Positions 29,993 through 39,388 of a stretch of 64,000 nt of DNA are shown piece after piece. The notes under the pieces are model-generated. The model was not told the origin of the DNA. It worked only from the letters and a program-made list of their open reading frames with translations, and ran no database searches. Origin of the DNA: Variovorax sp. J22G73 (GTDB lineage Bacteria; Pseudomonadota; Gammaproteobacteria; Burkholderiales; Burkholderiaceae_C); the NCBI RefSeq assembly GCF_030317035.1, contig NZ_JASZYK010000002.1, forward strand, positions 907,816-971,815, written 5' to 3'. The number at the start of each line of letters is the position of its first letter. Within the stretch, counting starts at the first letter, position 1. The position numbers and the translations under genes are program-made.

Positions 29993-32433
29993 CAACCCCT
30001 CAAGCGGCCGCCAAGCTTGGCGCCCAGTTGTTCGACGATGGCGCGCACGGCCAGCTCGACCTGCTCGTCCGTCAAGGTGGCGCTGTCGCTCTGGAAGCTC
30101 AGGCGAACCGCCATGCTCTTCTCCCCTTGCGCCAAGGCACCGGGCGCAGCCACCGCGCCGTCGCGCAAAGGCTGCGGGCGGTAGATGTCGAACAGCGTGG
30201 CGTCGCGCAGCAGTCCTTGCGCCGCAGTGGCCGCGCGAATGGCCTGCATCAACGCATCGTGCGTCACGGCTTCGGCCACCACGACGGCAATGTCACGCTC
30301 CACGGCCTGGTGCTTGGGCACCGGCTGCGCAACCGGCACGGGCCGCGCGGTAACGGCGTCGAGATCGAGCTCGAACAACACCGGTGCCTGCGAGAATTCC
30401 CACTTCTGGCGCCAGCGCGGATGCAACTCGCCGACGAAGCCGATGGCCTTGCCGTCGACCAGCACGCGTGCCGAACGGCCCGGGTGCAGCGCCGGATGCT
30501 CCGCCACTTCGAAGGTCGGAACCACGGGCGCGAGCAGCGCCTCGACGTCGCCCTTCATGTCGTAGAAGTCGACGCGCTGCGACTTGCCGTCCCAGCGTGA
30601 TTCGTCGGCATCACCCCAGGCAAGGCCTGCCACGCGCATCGGCTGGTTCACACCGCGCACGGTGCTGTCGGTGGTGGCCACGCTGTCGTCGCGCAGGAAC
30701 ACGCGGCCCGCTTCGAACACGCGCACGCGCGGGGCCTTGCGGTCGAGGTTGAACTTGAGCACCTGCATCAGCGAGCCGAGCAGCGACGAGCGCATCACGC
30801 TCATCTGGCTCGCGATGGGGTTCAGCAGCTTGATCGGGTTGGCGTTGCCCGCAAGGTCATGCTCCCAATGCGCTTCGACGAAGCTGAAATTGATCGTCTC
30901 CTGATAACCCAGCGCGGCCAGGCTGCGGCGCACGGCAAAGCGGCTGCGCTGCGCCTCGGGCCGCACGCGGGCGGTGATGGGTGCGAGCGGCGCGGTGGTC
31001 GGCAGGTTGTTGAAGCCGATGAGGCGCGCCACTTCTTCGATCAGGTCTTCTTCGATCAGCAGGTCGAAGCGATGCGGCGGCGGGGTCACGGTCAACGTGC
31101 CCTCGCCTTCGGCGATGGCGAAGCCGAGGCGGTTCAGCGCGTCGGCGCACTGTGCCTGGGTCAGCGGCATGCCGATCACGCGCGCTGCACGCGCCACGCG
31201 CAGCGTGACGGGCACGGCCGCAGGCACTTGCAAGGTCTGGTCGTCGATGGCGCCGGCCTCGCCGCCGCAGATCTCGACGATCAGTTGCGTGATGCGCTCG
31301 ATGATCTGCACGGTGCGGCTTGGATCGACGCCGCGCTCGAAGCGGTGGCCCGCGTCGGTCGAGAAGTTGAAGCGGCGCGAACGGCCTTGCACGGCCTCGG
31401 GCCACCAGAACGCGGCCTCCACGTAGATGTTGCGCGTGGCGTCGGACACCGAGGTGGCATCGCCGCCCATGATGCCGGCGAGCGACTCGACCTCGCGGTC
31501 GTCGGCAATCACGCCGACCTTGTCGTCGACGCTGATGGTGGTGCCGTTCAGCAGCTTGAGCTGTTCGCCCGCCTTGCCCCAGCGCACCGTCAGGCCGCCG
31601 TGGATCTTGTCGAGGTCGAAGATGTGGGTGGGCTGGCCGTACTCGAACATCACGTAGTTCGAGATGTCGACCAGCGGCGTCACGCTGCGCTGGCCGCAGC
31701 GCGCGAGGCGCTCGACCATCCATGCGGGCGTGCTCACCTGGGTGTTCACGCCGCGCATGATGCGGCCCGAGAAGCGGCCGCAGAGTTCGGGGGCTTCGAC
31801 CTTGACGGGGAGCACGTCGGTGAACGACGTGGCGACCGCGGCGATGGCCGGGGTCTTCAGCGGCGCGCCGGTGAGCGCGGAAAGTTCGCGCGCCACGCCA
31901 TACACGCTCAGGCCGTGCGCCAGGTTCGGCGTGAGCTTGAGCGTGAGCAGCGCGTCGTCGAGCTTGAGCACGTCGCGCACATCGGCGCCGATGGGTGCGT
32001 CGGCCGCGAGCTCGAGCAGGCCGCCGTGGTCTTCGCTCAGCTTCAGTTCGCGCGCCGAGCAGAGCATGCCCTGGCTCTCGACACCGCGCAGCTTGCCGAG
32101 CTTGATGAGGAAAGGCTTGCCGTCTTCACCGGGCGGCAGTTCGGCGCCGACCAGTGCGCACGGCACCTTGATGCCGACGCGCGCATTGGGCGCGCCGCAC
32201 ACGATGTTGAGCAGCTCGCCCTGCCCCACGTCCACCTGGCACACGCGCAGGCGATCGGCGTTGGGGTGCTGCACCGCTTCCTTGATTTCGCCGACCACGA
32301 TGCGCGTGAAAGGCGGCGCCACCGGACGGCGCTCTTCGACCTCGAAGCCGCCCATGGTGAGCGTTTCGGCCAGTGTGGCGCTGTCGAGGGGCGGGTTGCA
32401 GAACTCGCGCAGCCAGGATTCCGGGAATTGCAT
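29992..32433 (-). CDS. pheT: Phenylalanyl-tRNA synthetase beta subunit
   Basis: An 813-residue subunit of the alpha2-beta2 synthetase. Domains in order: the N-terminal tRNA-binding/EMAP fold (about 40-150, IVVGEIKEAVQHPNADRLRVCQVDVG), B3/4 editing region (about 210-390), B5 (about 400-475), the catalytic-like core, and the C-terminal FDX-ACB domain (about 715-812, KHQAVERDIAVVVAE). Length agrees with betaproteobacterial homologues. It follows pheS by 38 nt and is coupled to ihfA at its 3' end. Essential for Phe-tRNA formation and mis-acylated Tyr editing. Confidence 0.97.
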   Translation of the reverse strand: MQFPESWLREFCNPPLDSATLAETLTMGGFEVEERRPVAPPFTRIVVGEIKEAVQHPNADRLRVCQVDVGQGELLNIVCGAPNARVGIKVPCALVGAELPPGEDGKPFLIKLGKLRGVESQGMLCSARELKLSEDHGGLLELAADAPIGADVRDVLKLDDALLTLKLTPNLAHGLSVYGVARELSALTGAPLKTPAIAAVATSFTDVLPVKVEAPELCGRFSGRIMRGVNTQVSTPAWMVERLARCGQRSVTPLVDISNYVMFEYGQPTHIFDLDKIHGGLTVRWGKAGEQLKLLNGTTISVDDKVGVIADDREVESLAGIMGGDATSVSDATRNIYVEAAFWWPEAVQGRSRRFNFSTDAGHRFERGVDPSRTVQIIERITQLIVEICGGEAGAIDDQTLQVPAAVPVTLRVARAARVIGMPLTQAQCADALNRLGFAIAEGEGTLTVTPPPHRFDLLIEEDLIEEVARLIGFNNLPTTAPLAPITARVRPEAQRSRFAVRRSLAALGYQETINFSFVEAHWEHDLAGNANPIKLLNPIASQMSVMRSSLLGSLMQVLKFNLDRKAPRVRVFEAGRVFLRDDSVATTDSTVRGVNQPMRVAGLAWGDADESRWDGKSQRVDFYDMKGDVEALLAPVVPTFEVAEHPALHPGRSARVLVDGKAIGFVGELHPRWRQKWEFSQAPVLFELDLDAVTARPVPVAQPVPKHQAVERDIAVVVAEAVTHDALMQAIRAATAAQGLLRDATLFDIYRPQPLRDGAVAAPGALAQGEKSMAVRLSFQSDSATLTDEQVELAVRAIVEQLGAKLGGRLRG

Positions 32434-32471
32434 CTCTTCGATCTCGATCTGGTTTTTCTATGGATGGGTGC

Positions 32472-33548
32472 TTACTGGAACTGCGAGAGAAAACGCAGGT
32501 CGCCGTCGAAGAAGAGGCGCAGGTCGTTCACGCCGTAGCGCAGCATCGTGAGCCGGTCGGGGCCCATGCCGAAGGCAAAGCCGATGTAGCGCTCGGGATC
32601 GAGGCCCATGTTGCGCACGACGTTCGGATGCACCTGGCCGGAGCCCGACACCTCGAGCCAGCGACCGGCGAGCGGGCCGCTCGCGAACTGGATGTCGATC
32701 TCGGCGCTGGGTTCGGTGAACGGGAAGAAGCTCGGGCGGAAGCGCAGCACGAGGTCGTCGCGTTCGAAGAAGGTGCGGCAGAAGTCGGTGAAGACGACCT
32801 TCAGGTCCTTGAAGCTCACGTTCTCGCCGAGCCACAGGCCTTCGCACTGGTGGAACATGGGCGAGTGGGTGGCATCGCTGTCGACGCGGTAGGTGCGGCC
32901 CGGCGCGATCACGCGAATTTCGGGCGCCTTCACGGTGCCGGTGGTGTCGGCAGCAGCAGCCGCGAATTCTGCGGCGTACTTCTTGATGTGCTGATGCGCA
33001 TAGCGCACCTGCATCGGGCTGGTGTGCGGACGCAGGTTGTAGGGAATGCCGTCGTCGCCGTTCATGTCGACGTAGAAGGTGTCCTGCATCGAGCGCGCCG
33101 GGTGGTTCGGCGGGTTGTTCAGCGAGGTGAAGCTGTGCCAGTCGCTTTCGATTTCGGGGCCATCGGCCACGTCGAAACCCATGCTCGAGAAGATCTCCTC
33201 GATGCGCTCCAGCGTGCGGCTCACCGGGTGCAGGCCGCCGGGAATGCGGCGGCGACCGGGCAGGCTCACGTCCAGCGATTCGGCGCGCAGTTGCAGCGAG
33301 AGTTCTTCGTCCGCGAGTTGCTGGCGGCGCTCGGTCAAGGCGGCCTCGATGGCCTGCTTGCCCACGTTGATCGCGGCGCCGCGGGACTTCTTCTCTTCGA
33401 CACTCAGCGCGGCCATGCCCTTCATCAGCTCGGTGATGCGGCCCGACTTGCCGAGGAACTGGGCCTTGGCGTTTTCGAGCTCGGCGGGCGTCTTCGCTTC
33501 GGCGAAGGCGGCGCGTGCGGTGGCGACCAGGGAGTCCAACTCGTTCAT
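32472..33548 (-). CDS. pheS: Phenylalanyl-tRNA synthetase alpha subunit
   Basis: A 358-residue class II catalytic subunit. The N-terminal coiled coil (about 1-95) binds tRNA. The core contains motif 2 ([25 protein letters not shown]), motif 3 ([18 protein letters not shown]) and the Phe-binding [15 protein letters not shown] betaproteobacterial insertion ([15 protein letters not shown]) is present. The ATG at 33548 gives the usual start; the open frame runs further upstream through a terminator-like hairpin and is not coding. That hairpin (33575-33608) suggests that pheST expression is tuned separately from rplT. Confidence 0.97.
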   Translation of the reverse strand: MNELDSLVATARAAFAEAKTPAELENAKAQFLGKSGRITELMKGMAALSVEEKKSRGAAINVGKQAIEAALTERRQQLADEELSLQLRAESLDVSLPGRRRIPGGLHPVSRTLERIEEIFSSMGFDVADGPEIESDWHSFTSLNNPPNHPARSMQDTFYVDMNGDDGIPYNLRPHTSPMQVRYAHQHIKKYAAEFAAAAADTTGTVKAPEIRVIAPGRTYRVDSDATHSPMFHQCEGLWLGENVSFKDLKVVFTDFCRTFFERDDLVLRFRPSFFPFTEPSAEIDIQFASGPLAGRWLEVSGSGQVHPNVVRNMGLDPERYIGFAFGMGPDRLTMLRYGVNDLRLFFDGDLRFLSQFQ

Positions 33549-33574
33549 AGCAACAAAAATCTTCGAGGGGAAAT

Positions 33575-33608
33575 AAAAAAGAGCTGGAGCCTTTTCAAGC
33601 GCCAGCCC
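33575..33608 (-). terminator. Terminator/attenuator hairpin between rplT and pheS
   Basis: In the mRNA sense GGGCTGGCGC, loop TTGAAAAG, GCTCCAGCTC pair with one internal mismatch and one G-U, followed by six T and ATTT. It would stop part of the operon transcription before pheS. I find no Phe-rich leader peptide ORF in this interval, unlike enteric pheM. Confidence 0.65.
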
Positions 33609-33660
33609 TTGAGCCGTGGGCGCAGGAAGCTGCCCGGAGGCAGCAGCCTGCTGTGCAAAA

Positions 33661-34020
33661 TCAAGCAGCCAGCTTGGCCTTGACCTGCTCCACGATGCCG
33701 GCAAATGCGGCCTTGTCGTGCACGGCGATGTCCGCAAGCATCTTGCGGTCGATCTCGATACCGGCCTTGCGGATGCCGTTGGCGAACTGGCTGTAGGTCA
33801 GGCCCAGTTCACGCGAGGCGGCGTTGATACGCGCGATCCACAGCTGACGGAACACGCGCTTCTTGGTACGGCGGTCACGGTAGGCGTATTGGCCTGCCTT
33901 CATCACCGCCTGTTTGGCGACGCGGAAGACATTGCCGCGGCGACCGCGGAAACCCTTGGCGAGTGCGAGAACTTTCTTGTGGCGGGCGCGAGCCGTTACA
34001 CCACGTTTGACGCGAGGCAT
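33661..34020 (-). CDS. rplT: 50S ribosomal protein L20
   Basis: A 119-residue basic protein with the L20 blocks [39 protein letters not shown] and [27 protein letters not shown] lies eight nt before the ATG. It sits 24 nt after rpmI. In E. coli L20 represses its own operon by binding the leader; the 155-nt infC-rpmI gap could serve that purpose here. Confidence 0.98.
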   Translation of the reverse strand: MPRVKRGVTARARHKKVLALAKGFRGRRGNVFRVAKQAVMKAGQYAYRDRRTKKRVFRQLWIARINAASRELGLTYSQFANGIRKAGIEIDRKMLADIAVHDKAAFAGIVEQVKAKLAA

Positions 34021-34044
34021 GTGTGTACTCCTTGTTCGTCTGAG

Positions 34045-34248
34045 TTAAATGCCACGGCCGGGCAGCATGGCGGCGACAGAAACCATGTTGGTCTCATGCA
34101 CTGCGACTGCACCACGGAGGTGACGCTTGTTCTTGGTGGTCTTCTTCGTCAAGATGTGACGCTTGAAGGCTTGACCGCGCTTGACGGTGCCACCGGGACG
34201 AACGCGGAAACGTTTTTTCGCGCTGCTCTTGGTCTTCATTTTGGGCAT
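34045..34248 (-). CDS. rpmI: 50S ribosomal protein L35
   Basis: A 67-residue basic protein: [20 protein letters not shown] and [24 protein letters not shown] are diagnostic. AAAGGAG lies eight nt before the ATG. The 155-nt untranslated gap between infC and this gene is unusually long for the operon and could hold the L20 operator. Confidence 0.98.
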   Translation of the reverse strand: MPKMKTKSSAKKRFRVRPGGTVKRGQAFKRHILTKKTTKNKRHLRGAVAVHETNMVSVAAMLPGRGI

Positions 34249-34403
34249 GTGAATGCTCCTTTAGTTTGTGCTCGTGAGGCGCCGCGGAAACTCCACGGAC
34301 TTGTTGGCCCCGAGACACTTCTTTATCCCGCCCCTGCCTGCGCTTCTTGCGAAACACCGGCAACGGCGAAATTCTTCAAACCACCTCTACTGCAACGCCA
34401 GAT

Positions 34404-35018
34404 TCAGGCCGTTGCGGGCGATGCCGCCGGCGCCGCGGCGTCTGCCGCCGGCTTCGGTGCACCGCCACCGGCCTTCTTGCGGCCCGGCGCGATCATCATG
34501 ATCATCTGCCGGCCTTCGAGCTTCGGAAACTGCTCGACCATAATCAGGTCGCCCAGCTCGTCGCGAATGCGCTGCAACAGCGCCAGACCGAGCTCCTGGT
34601 GCGTGATCTCGCGGCCGCGGAAGCGCAGCGTGATCTTGCACTTGTCACCTTCATCGAGAAAACGCTTGATGTTGCGCATCTTGATGTTGTAGTCGCCGTC
34701 GTCGGTACCGGGCCGGAACTTGATTTCCTTGACCTCGATGACCTTCTGCTTCGACTTCGCCTCGGCTGCCTTCTTCTGCTCGTGGTACTTGAACTTACCG
34801 TACTCGATCAGGCGGCACACCGGCGGGTTGGCCGCCGCGACGACCTCCACCAGGTCCACGTCGGCCTCACCGGCCAGGCGCAAGGCCTCGGAAAGGCTCA
34901 TGACACCCAATGGCTCGTTTTCCGGGCCGACCAGGCGGACTTCCGGGGCCATGATTTCCCGGTTCAGGCGGTGTTGGCGTTCCTCGCGGTGGCGGCGGTC
35001 GCGAAATGCAGTAGCGAT
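34404..35018 (-). CDS. infC: Translation initiation factor IF-3, non-AUG (AUC) start
   Basis: A 204-residue factor that binds the 30S subunit and checks start-codon pairing. The N domain (about 20-95) has [21 protein letters not shown] and the C domain [37 protein letters not shown] and [16 protein letters not shown], followed by an Ala/Pro tail. The first in-frame ATG (34952) would remove the basic, conserved N-terminal segment [22 protein letters not shown] and has no ribosome binding site. An ATC at 35018 has AAGGA nine nt upstream and begins exactly that segment. IF-3 genes are known for AUU/AUC/AUA starts, used for autoregulation, so I place the start there. Confidence 0.9.
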   Translation of the reverse strand: MATAFRDRRHREERQHRLNREIMAPEVRLVGPENEPLGVMSLSEALRLAGEADVDLVEVVAAANPPVCRLIEYGKFKYHEQKKAAEAKSKQKVIEVKEIKFRPGTDDGDYNIKMRNIKRFLDEGDKCKITLRFRGREITHQELGLALLQRIRDELGDLIMVEQFPKLEGRQMIMMIAPGRKKAGGGAPKPAADAAAPAASPATA

Positions 35019-35128
35019 GGTCAGAATCCTTCAAAAATTGCTACAAAATCTGTAGCGAACGCCGCTCAGCCCTCGCGGACAAGCGGCACGATTTGGCAAG
35101 GAAACATATGGGGTGTTTCGCGGTCAAA

Positions 35129-37036
35129 TCAACGCTTGTCGGCAACGTCCTGAACGAGCCGTTGCTGGAACGATTCGAGGGACATTGCACCGAGGTCTTG
35201 ATTGCCCCGGGCGCGCACTGCGACGGCACCAGCCTCCTTCTCTTTGTCGCCTACGACAATGATGTAAGGGAGCTTTTGCAACGAATGCTTCCGTATTTTA
35301 TACGTAATCTTTTCGTTGTGCAGGTCAAGCTGAACCCTAAGCCCTTGATTTTGCAGCGCTTTCGCCACGTCCCGGGCGTAATCGGCCTGTCCTTCGCTGA
35401 TATTGAGCACCGCAACCTGCACCGGAGCGAGCCATGCAGGCAGCGCGCCGGAGTGGTGTTCGATGAGCATGCCGATGAAGCGCTCCAGGCTGCCGACGAT
35501 CGCGCGGTGCAGCATCACGGGGTGCGCACGGCCGCTCGATTCCGTCACGTACTCGCCGCCCAGGCGCTCCGCCGTGTTGAAGTCGACCTGCATCGTGCCG
35601 CACTGCCACTGGCGCCCGATGGCGTCGCGCAGCGTGTACTCGATCTTGGGGCCGTAGAACGCGCCGTCGCCGGGAGCGATGACAAAGTCGACACCCGAGC
35701 GGCGCAGCGATTCCATCACCGCATGCTCGGCCTTGTCCCACAGTTCGTCAGAGCCCACGCGGTTCTCGGGGCGCGTCGCGACCTTGTAGAGGATGTCCGT
35801 GAAGCCGAAGTCGGCGTAGACCTTCTGCAGCTGCTCCGTGTACGCGATGCACTCGTCGAGGATCTGGTCTTCCGTGCAGAAGATGTGGCCGTCGTCCTGC
35901 GTGAAGCCGCGCACGCGCATGATGCCGTGCAGCGCGCCGCTGGGCTCGTTGCGGTGGCACTGGCCGAACTCGCCGTAGCGCAACGGCAGGTCGCGATAGC
36001 TGCGCAGGTCGCTCTTGAAAATCAGCACATGGCCCGGGCAGTTCATCGGCTTGAGCGCGTACTCGCGCTTTTCCGACTCCGTCGTGAACATGTTGTCGCG
36101 ATAGTTCTGCCAGTGGCCCGTTTTCTCCCACAGGCTCTTGTCGAGGATCTGCGGGCCCTTCACTTCCCAGTAGCCCGTGTCACGGTAGATGCCGCGCATG
36201 TACTGCTCGACCTGCTGCCACACCGCCCAGCCCTTCGGGTGCCAGAACACCACGCCCGGCGCCACTTCGTCGATGTGGAACAGGTCGAGCTCCTTGCCGA
36301 GCTTGCGGTGGTCGCGCTTCTCGGCTTCCTCGATGCGCTGGATGTACTGGTCGAGCTGCTTCTTGTCGGCCCAGGCCGTGCCGTAGATGCGCTGCAGCTG
36401 CTCGTTCTTGGCGTCGCCGCGCCAGTAGGCACCGGCCAGCTTCGTGAGCTTGAAGACCTTCAGGAAGCGCGTGTTCGGCACGTGCGGGCCGCGGCACATG
36501 TCGACGTATTCCTGGTGGTAGTACAGGCCCATGGCCTGCTCGTCGGGCATGTCCTCGACCAGCCGCAGCTTGTACTCCTCGCCGCGCGACTTGAACACCT
36601 CGATGACTTCGGCACGCGGCGTCATCTTTTTCACGACGTCGTAGTCCTGCGCAATCAGCTCGCGCATGCGCGCCTCGATGGCGGCCATGTCTTCTGGCGT
36701 GAACGGGCGCTCGTACGAGATGTCGTAGTAGAAGCCTTCGTCGATCACCGGTCCGATGACCATCTTGGCCGTCGGGTACAGCTGCTTCACCGCATGGCCT
36801 ACCAGGTGGGCCGTCGAATGGCGAATGATTTCCAGGCCCTCGTCGTCCTTGGGCGTGATGATCTGCAGCTTGGCATCGTGGTCGATGACGTCGCTGGCGT
36901 CAACGAGCCGGCCGTCGACCTTGCCGGCCACCGTCATCTTCGCGAGGCCGGGGCCGATGGACTGGGCCACTTCGGCCACCGAAACCGGGCCGGGGAACTC
37001 GCGGCGCGAGTTGTCGGGGAGCGTGATCTGGATCAT
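35129..37036 (-). CDS. thrS: Threonyl-tRNA synthetase
   Basis: A 635-residue class II synthetase. An N-terminal TGS domain (about 1-62), an editing domain with its HxxxH motif ([15 protein letters not shown], about 75-90), the catalytic core with motif 2 ([24 protein letters not shown]), zinc ligands starting at Cys in MNCPGHV, and a C-terminal anticodon-binding domain ([20 protein letters not shown]...). It heads the operon. The 200-nt leader upstream encodes a Thr/Phe-rich peptide and a terminator 24 nt before the ATG, so transcription of the whole operon is probably attenuated. Confidence 0.98.
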   Translation of the reverse strand: MIQITLPDNSRREFPGPVSVAEVAQSIGPGLAKMTVAGKVDGRLVDASDVIDHDAKLQIITPKDDEGLEIIRHSTAHLVGHAVKQLYPTAKMVIGPVIDEGFYYDISYERPFTPEDMAAIEARMRELIAQDYDVVKKMTPRAEVIEVFKSRGEEYKLRLVEDMPDEQAMGLYYHQEYVDMCRGPHVPNTRFLKVFKLTKLAGAYWRGDAKNEQLQRIYGTAWADKKQLDQYIQRIEEAEKRDHRKLGKELDLFHIDEVAPGVVFWHPKGWAVWQQVEQYMRGIYRDTGYWEVKGPQILDKSLWEKTGHWQNYRDNMFTTESEKREYALKPMNCPGHVLIFKSDLRSYRDLPLRYGEFGQCHRNEPSGALHGIMRVRGFTQDDGHIFCTEDQILDECIAYTEQLQKVYADFGFTDILYKVATRPENRVGSDELWDKAEHAVMESLRRSGVDFVIAPGDGAFYGPKIEYTLRDAIGRQWQCGTMQVDFNTAERLGGEYVTESSGRAHPVMLHRAIVGSLERFIGMLIEHHSGALPAWLAPVQVAVLNISEGQADYARDVAKALQNQGLRVQLDLHNEKITYKIRKHSLQKLPYIIVVGDKEKEAGAVAVRARGNQDLGAMSLESFQQRLVQDVADKR

Positions 37037-37059
37037 GTGAAAACCTCGGGGAGAAAAAC

Positions 37060-37087
37060 AAAAAAGCGCGGTGGAAGACCGCGCTTT
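37060..37087 (-). terminator. Attenuator terminator of the thrS operon
   Basis: mRNA sense GCGCGGT, loop CTTCC, ACCGCGC, flanked by AAA/TTT and followed by TTTTTTG: a textbook intrinsic terminator 24 nt before the thrS start. Its 5' arm (GCGCGG) can instead pair with CCGCGC at 37124-37119, just past the leader-peptide stop, giving a mutually exclusive antiterminator. Confidence 0.85.
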
Positions 37088-37126
37088 GCTTGGTTGTAGA
37101 GCTGGAACAAACCAGCGTGCGCGGGG

Positions 37127-37192
37127 CTACCGGCCTTTTCCTTCAGTGAAGAAAAAGCCGTTGAATCCTTGCGGAGTAGTTCGCGGTGTCAT
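37127..37192 (-). CDS. Thr/Phe-rich leader peptide of the thrS-pheST operon
   Basis: A 21-codon ORF (ATG at 37192, TAG at 37127) between the promoter and the attenuator. Threonine codons are at 2, 5, 6 and 16, phenylalanine codons at 10, 13, 14 and 15: 8 of 21 residues are the two amino acids charged by ThrRS and PheRS encoded downstream. AAGG lies about ten nt upstream. The stop codon is two nt ahead of CCGCGC, the antiterminator arm. A ribosome finishing at the stop would cover that arm and favour termination; one stalled at hungry Thr or Phe codons would leave it free. The sequence is seen directly; the mechanism is inferred from classical his/phe/thr attenuators. Confidence 0.75.
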   Translation of the reverse strand: MTPRTTPQGFNGFFFTEGKGR

Positions 37193-37235
37193 AACCAAGG
37201 TGCCTTTCTCGCTCTTGTTGAGTGCAGAGTCCGCG

Positions 37236-37265
37236 ATTCTAGCCTTTGCCCGCCCAAGCTGTGCA
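37236..37265 (-). promoter_or_regulatory. Candidate thrS operon promoter
   Basis: -35 TGCACA (37265-37260), 18-nt spacer, -10 TAGAAT (37241-37236; 5 of 6 to consensus) followed by CG. The start would be near 37229, about 37 nt before the leader peptide ATG. Confidence 0.55.
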
Positions 37266-37323
37266 CACGGCATTCTTCGCCTTGCACGCAACCCGGAACG
37301 CCGCCAAGCGACGATGCGAACAC

Positions 37324-37348
37324 AAAAAAGCCCGGCACGCGGCCGGGC
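37324..37348 (-). terminator. Terminator of aceA
   Basis: mRNA sense GCCCGGC, loop CGCGT, GCCGGGC, then TTTTTTG; perfect 7-bp GC stem about 46 nt after the aceA stop. It insulates the thrS leader from aceA transcription on the same strand. Confidence 0.9.
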
Positions 37349-37394
37349 TTGAAGGTGACAGCGAAACCGCTGTCCATGAACCGATCCGAGCGGA

Positions 37395-38726
37395 TCAGTG
37401 GAACTGTTCTTCTTCGGTCGAGCCCGACAGCGCCTTCACGCTGGACGAGCCGCCCTGGATCACGGTGGTCACGTCGTCGAAGTAGCCGGCGCCGACTTCC
37501 TGCTGGTGCGACACGAAGGTGTAGCCCTTGTCGCGTGCGGCGAACTCGGGCTCCTGCACCATGTTCACGTAGTGCTTCATGCCTTCGCCGCGGGCGTAGG
37601 CGTGGGCGAACTGGAAGGTGTTGAACCAGTTGATGTGGATGCCGGCCAGCGTGATGAACTGGTACTTGTAGCCCAGCGCGGACAGGTCTTCCTGGAACGA
37701 GGCGATCTGCTTGTCGTCGAGGTTCTTCTTCCAGTTGAACGAAGGCGAGCAGTTGTACGACAGCAGCTTGCCGGGGCAGGCGGCGTGCACGGCTTGCGCG
37801 AACTCGCGGGCGAAGCCGATGTCCGGCACGCCGGTTTCGCACCACACCAGATCGGCGTACGGGGCGTAGGCAACGCCGCGGCTGATGGCTTGCTCCAGGC
37901 CGTTCTTGACGCGATAGAAGCCTTCTTGCGTGCGCTCGCCGGTCAGGAAGGGCTTGTCGTTGGCGTCGTGATCGGAAGTGATCAGGTTGGCGGCTTCCGC
38001 GTCGGTGCGGGCCAGCACGATGGTGGGCACGCCCATGACGTCAGCGGCGAAACGTGCCGAGATCAGCTTCTCGCAGGCTTCCTGCGTGGGAACCAGCACC
38101 TTGCCACCCATGTGGCCGCACTTCTTCACGGCAGCCAGCTGGTCTTCGAAGTGCACGCCGGCAGCGCCGGAGGCAATCATGTTCTTCATCAGCTCGAAGG
38201 CGTTCAGCACGCCGCCGAAGCCGGCTTCCGCGTCGGCCACGACCGGCAGGAAGTAGTCGATGAATTCCTTGTCGCCCGGGTTGATGCCGCGGCCCCACTG
38301 GATTTCGTCTGCGCGGCGGAAGGTGTTGTTGATGCGACGGACCATCGTCGGCACCGAGTCGTAGGCGTACAGCGACTGGTCGGGGTACATCGTCTCGGAG
38401 GTGTTGCCGTCGGCGGCGACTTGCCAGCCCGACAGGTACACGGCTTCGAGGCCGGCCTTGGCCTGCTGCATGGCCTGGCCGGCGGAGATGGCGCCGAAGG
38501 CGTTCACGTAGCCCTTCTTGGCGCCGCCGTTGATCTTGTCCCAGAGCTTTTCAGCGCCGCGCTTGGCCAGCGTGTGCTCGATGGGGAACGAACCGCGCAG
38601 ACGCACCACGTCGGCCGCGCTGTAGCCGCGCTTGACGCCCTTCCAGCGGGGGTCGGTGGCCCACTCTTTTTCGAGGGCGGCGATTTGTTGTTCGCGGCTG
38701 AGTTGTTCTGTGAGGGTCTGGGGCAT
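37395..38726 (-). CDS. aceA: Isocitrate lyase
   Basis: Splits isocitrate into succinate and glyoxylate (glyoxylate shunt, growth on acetate or fatty acids). 443 residues, the short class. The catalytic Cys203 is in [29 protein letters not shown] and GVHFEDQ are conserved substrate and metal sites. ATG 38726 has GGAG five nt upstream; a GTG two codons earlier is possible. It is monocistronic, with its own terminator, and no malate synthase is linked. The AT-rich upstream region carries two perfect palindromes (38800-38817, 38873-38893). Confidence 0.97.
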   Translation of the reverse strand: MPQTLTEQLSREQQIAALEKEWATDPRWKGVKRGYSAADVVRLRGSFPIEHTLAKRGAEKLWDKINGGAKKGYVNAFGAISAGQAMQQAKAGLEAVYLSGWQVAADGNTSETMYPDQSLYAYDSVPTMVRRINNTFRRADEIQWGRGINPGDKEFIDYFLPVVADAEAGFGGVLNAFELMKNMIASGAAGVHFEDQLAAVKKCGHMGGKVLVPTQEACEKLISARFAADVMGVPTIVLARTDAEAANLITSDHDANDKPFLTGERTQEGFYRVKNGLEQAISRGVAYAPYADLVWCETGVPDIGFAREFAQAVHAACPGKLLSYNCSPSFNWKKNLDDKQIASFQEDLSALGYKYQFITLAGIHINWFNTFQFAHAYARGEGMKHYVNMVQEPEFAARDKGYTFVSHQQEVGAGYFDDVTTVIQGGSSSVKALSGSTEEEQFH

Positions 38727-38799
38727 GGTCACTCCGTGAGGTTGATTGAAGGTTGGGCGCTGCGGCCGTGGAGTTACTTTAATCCGGCAGTGGACTCTT

Positions 38800-38817
38800 A
38801 TGTCTTATAGAAGACAT
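38800..38817. promoter_or_regulatory. Palindromic operator at the aceA promoter
   Basis: ATGTCTTATAGAAGACAT: 7-bp perfect arms about a 4-nt centre. On the minus strand it overlaps a TATAAG -10-like hexamer, so a bound dimer would repress aceA. The half-site form looks like those of GntR/FadR-type repressors; the regulator is not in this window. Confidence 0.6.
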
Positions 38818-38872
38818 ATTTTTCAATCAACAAAATCAACTACTTACGTCGATATTTCTCAATGCAAAATTA

Positions 38873-38893
38873 TTTTTCTCATATTGAGAAAAA
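38873..38893. promoter_or_regulatory. Second AT-rich palindrome upstream of aceA
   Basis: TTTTTCTCA, TAT, TGAGAAAAA: 9-bp perfect inverted repeat with a 3-nt centre, about 150 nt upstream of aceA. A half site ATTTCTCAAT occurs about 20 nt nearer to aceA (38854-38863). Different from the first palindrome, so probably a second regulator. Confidence 0.5.
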
Positions 38894-38932
38894 ATATTGC
38901 GCCGCAGCAGCCGTAGATTTCGCAATGCGCAA

Positions 38933-39349
38933 TCAATCTTTCGTTGGTGAAAATGGCGAGCCGGTTTGCAGCGCCGCATGCGCAATCCAGTCCCCGCTGC
39001 CGATCACCGGCCGTCCCGCAATGCGCGACGGATGGATCTCGTAGACCAGGCAATCGACAGGTTCCTCACCGACCTCCACACGCACCCGCCGCTTGATGTA
39101 TTCACCCGAATTGTCGTCGGCCACTTCCTCGAGCACATCGAGCGCCGCTTCGACCGCAGGCTCGACGACATACACCTCGCCCTTCACGCGCCCTGCCCCG
39201 CCCAGCACCACGCCCGGATACGTGCCCAGGTCGTACAGCGTGCCGGCAATGCTGGCCTCGCCCACGCACACAGGCTGCGGCCGGTAGCGCGCGATGTCGT
39301 TGCGCCCGCTGCGGCGCAGCGTGCCGTAAACAAAAACGTGGGGCATCAT
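38933..39349 (-). CDS. Gamma-glutamylcyclotransferase-like (GGCT/AIG2) protein
   Basis: A 138-residue cytosolic protein. VFVYGTLRRSGRND is the GGCT-fold signature near the N terminus, and AGTLYDLGTYPGVVLGG plus the acid-containing LEEVADDNSGEYIKRRV complete it. Family members release 5-oxoproline from gamma-glutamyl compounds; exact substrate unknown. ATG at 39349 or 39346. The start region of the divergent DMT transporter is only 39 nt away, so the two share a promoter region. Confidence 0.85.
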   Translation of the reverse strand: MMPHVFVYGTLRRSGRNDIARYRPQPVCVGEASIAGTLYDLGTYPGVVLGGAGRVKGEVYVVEPAVEAALDVLEEVADDNSGEYIKRRVRVEVGEEPVDCLVYEIHPSRIAGRPVIGSGDWIAHAALQTGSPFSPTKD

Positions 39350-39388
39350 CGAAACCGCTTTCCTCGCAACAACAAGAACTTCAGTCTA

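Noticed and set aside
34404..34952. infC starting at the first ATG (34952)
   Set aside because: It would delete the conserved basic N terminus, and there is no ribosome binding site before it.
37037..37230. T-box riboswitch ahead of thrS
   Set aside because: No T-box sequence or specifier stem; T-boxes are a Gram-positive feature. The peptide attenuator explains the structure better.
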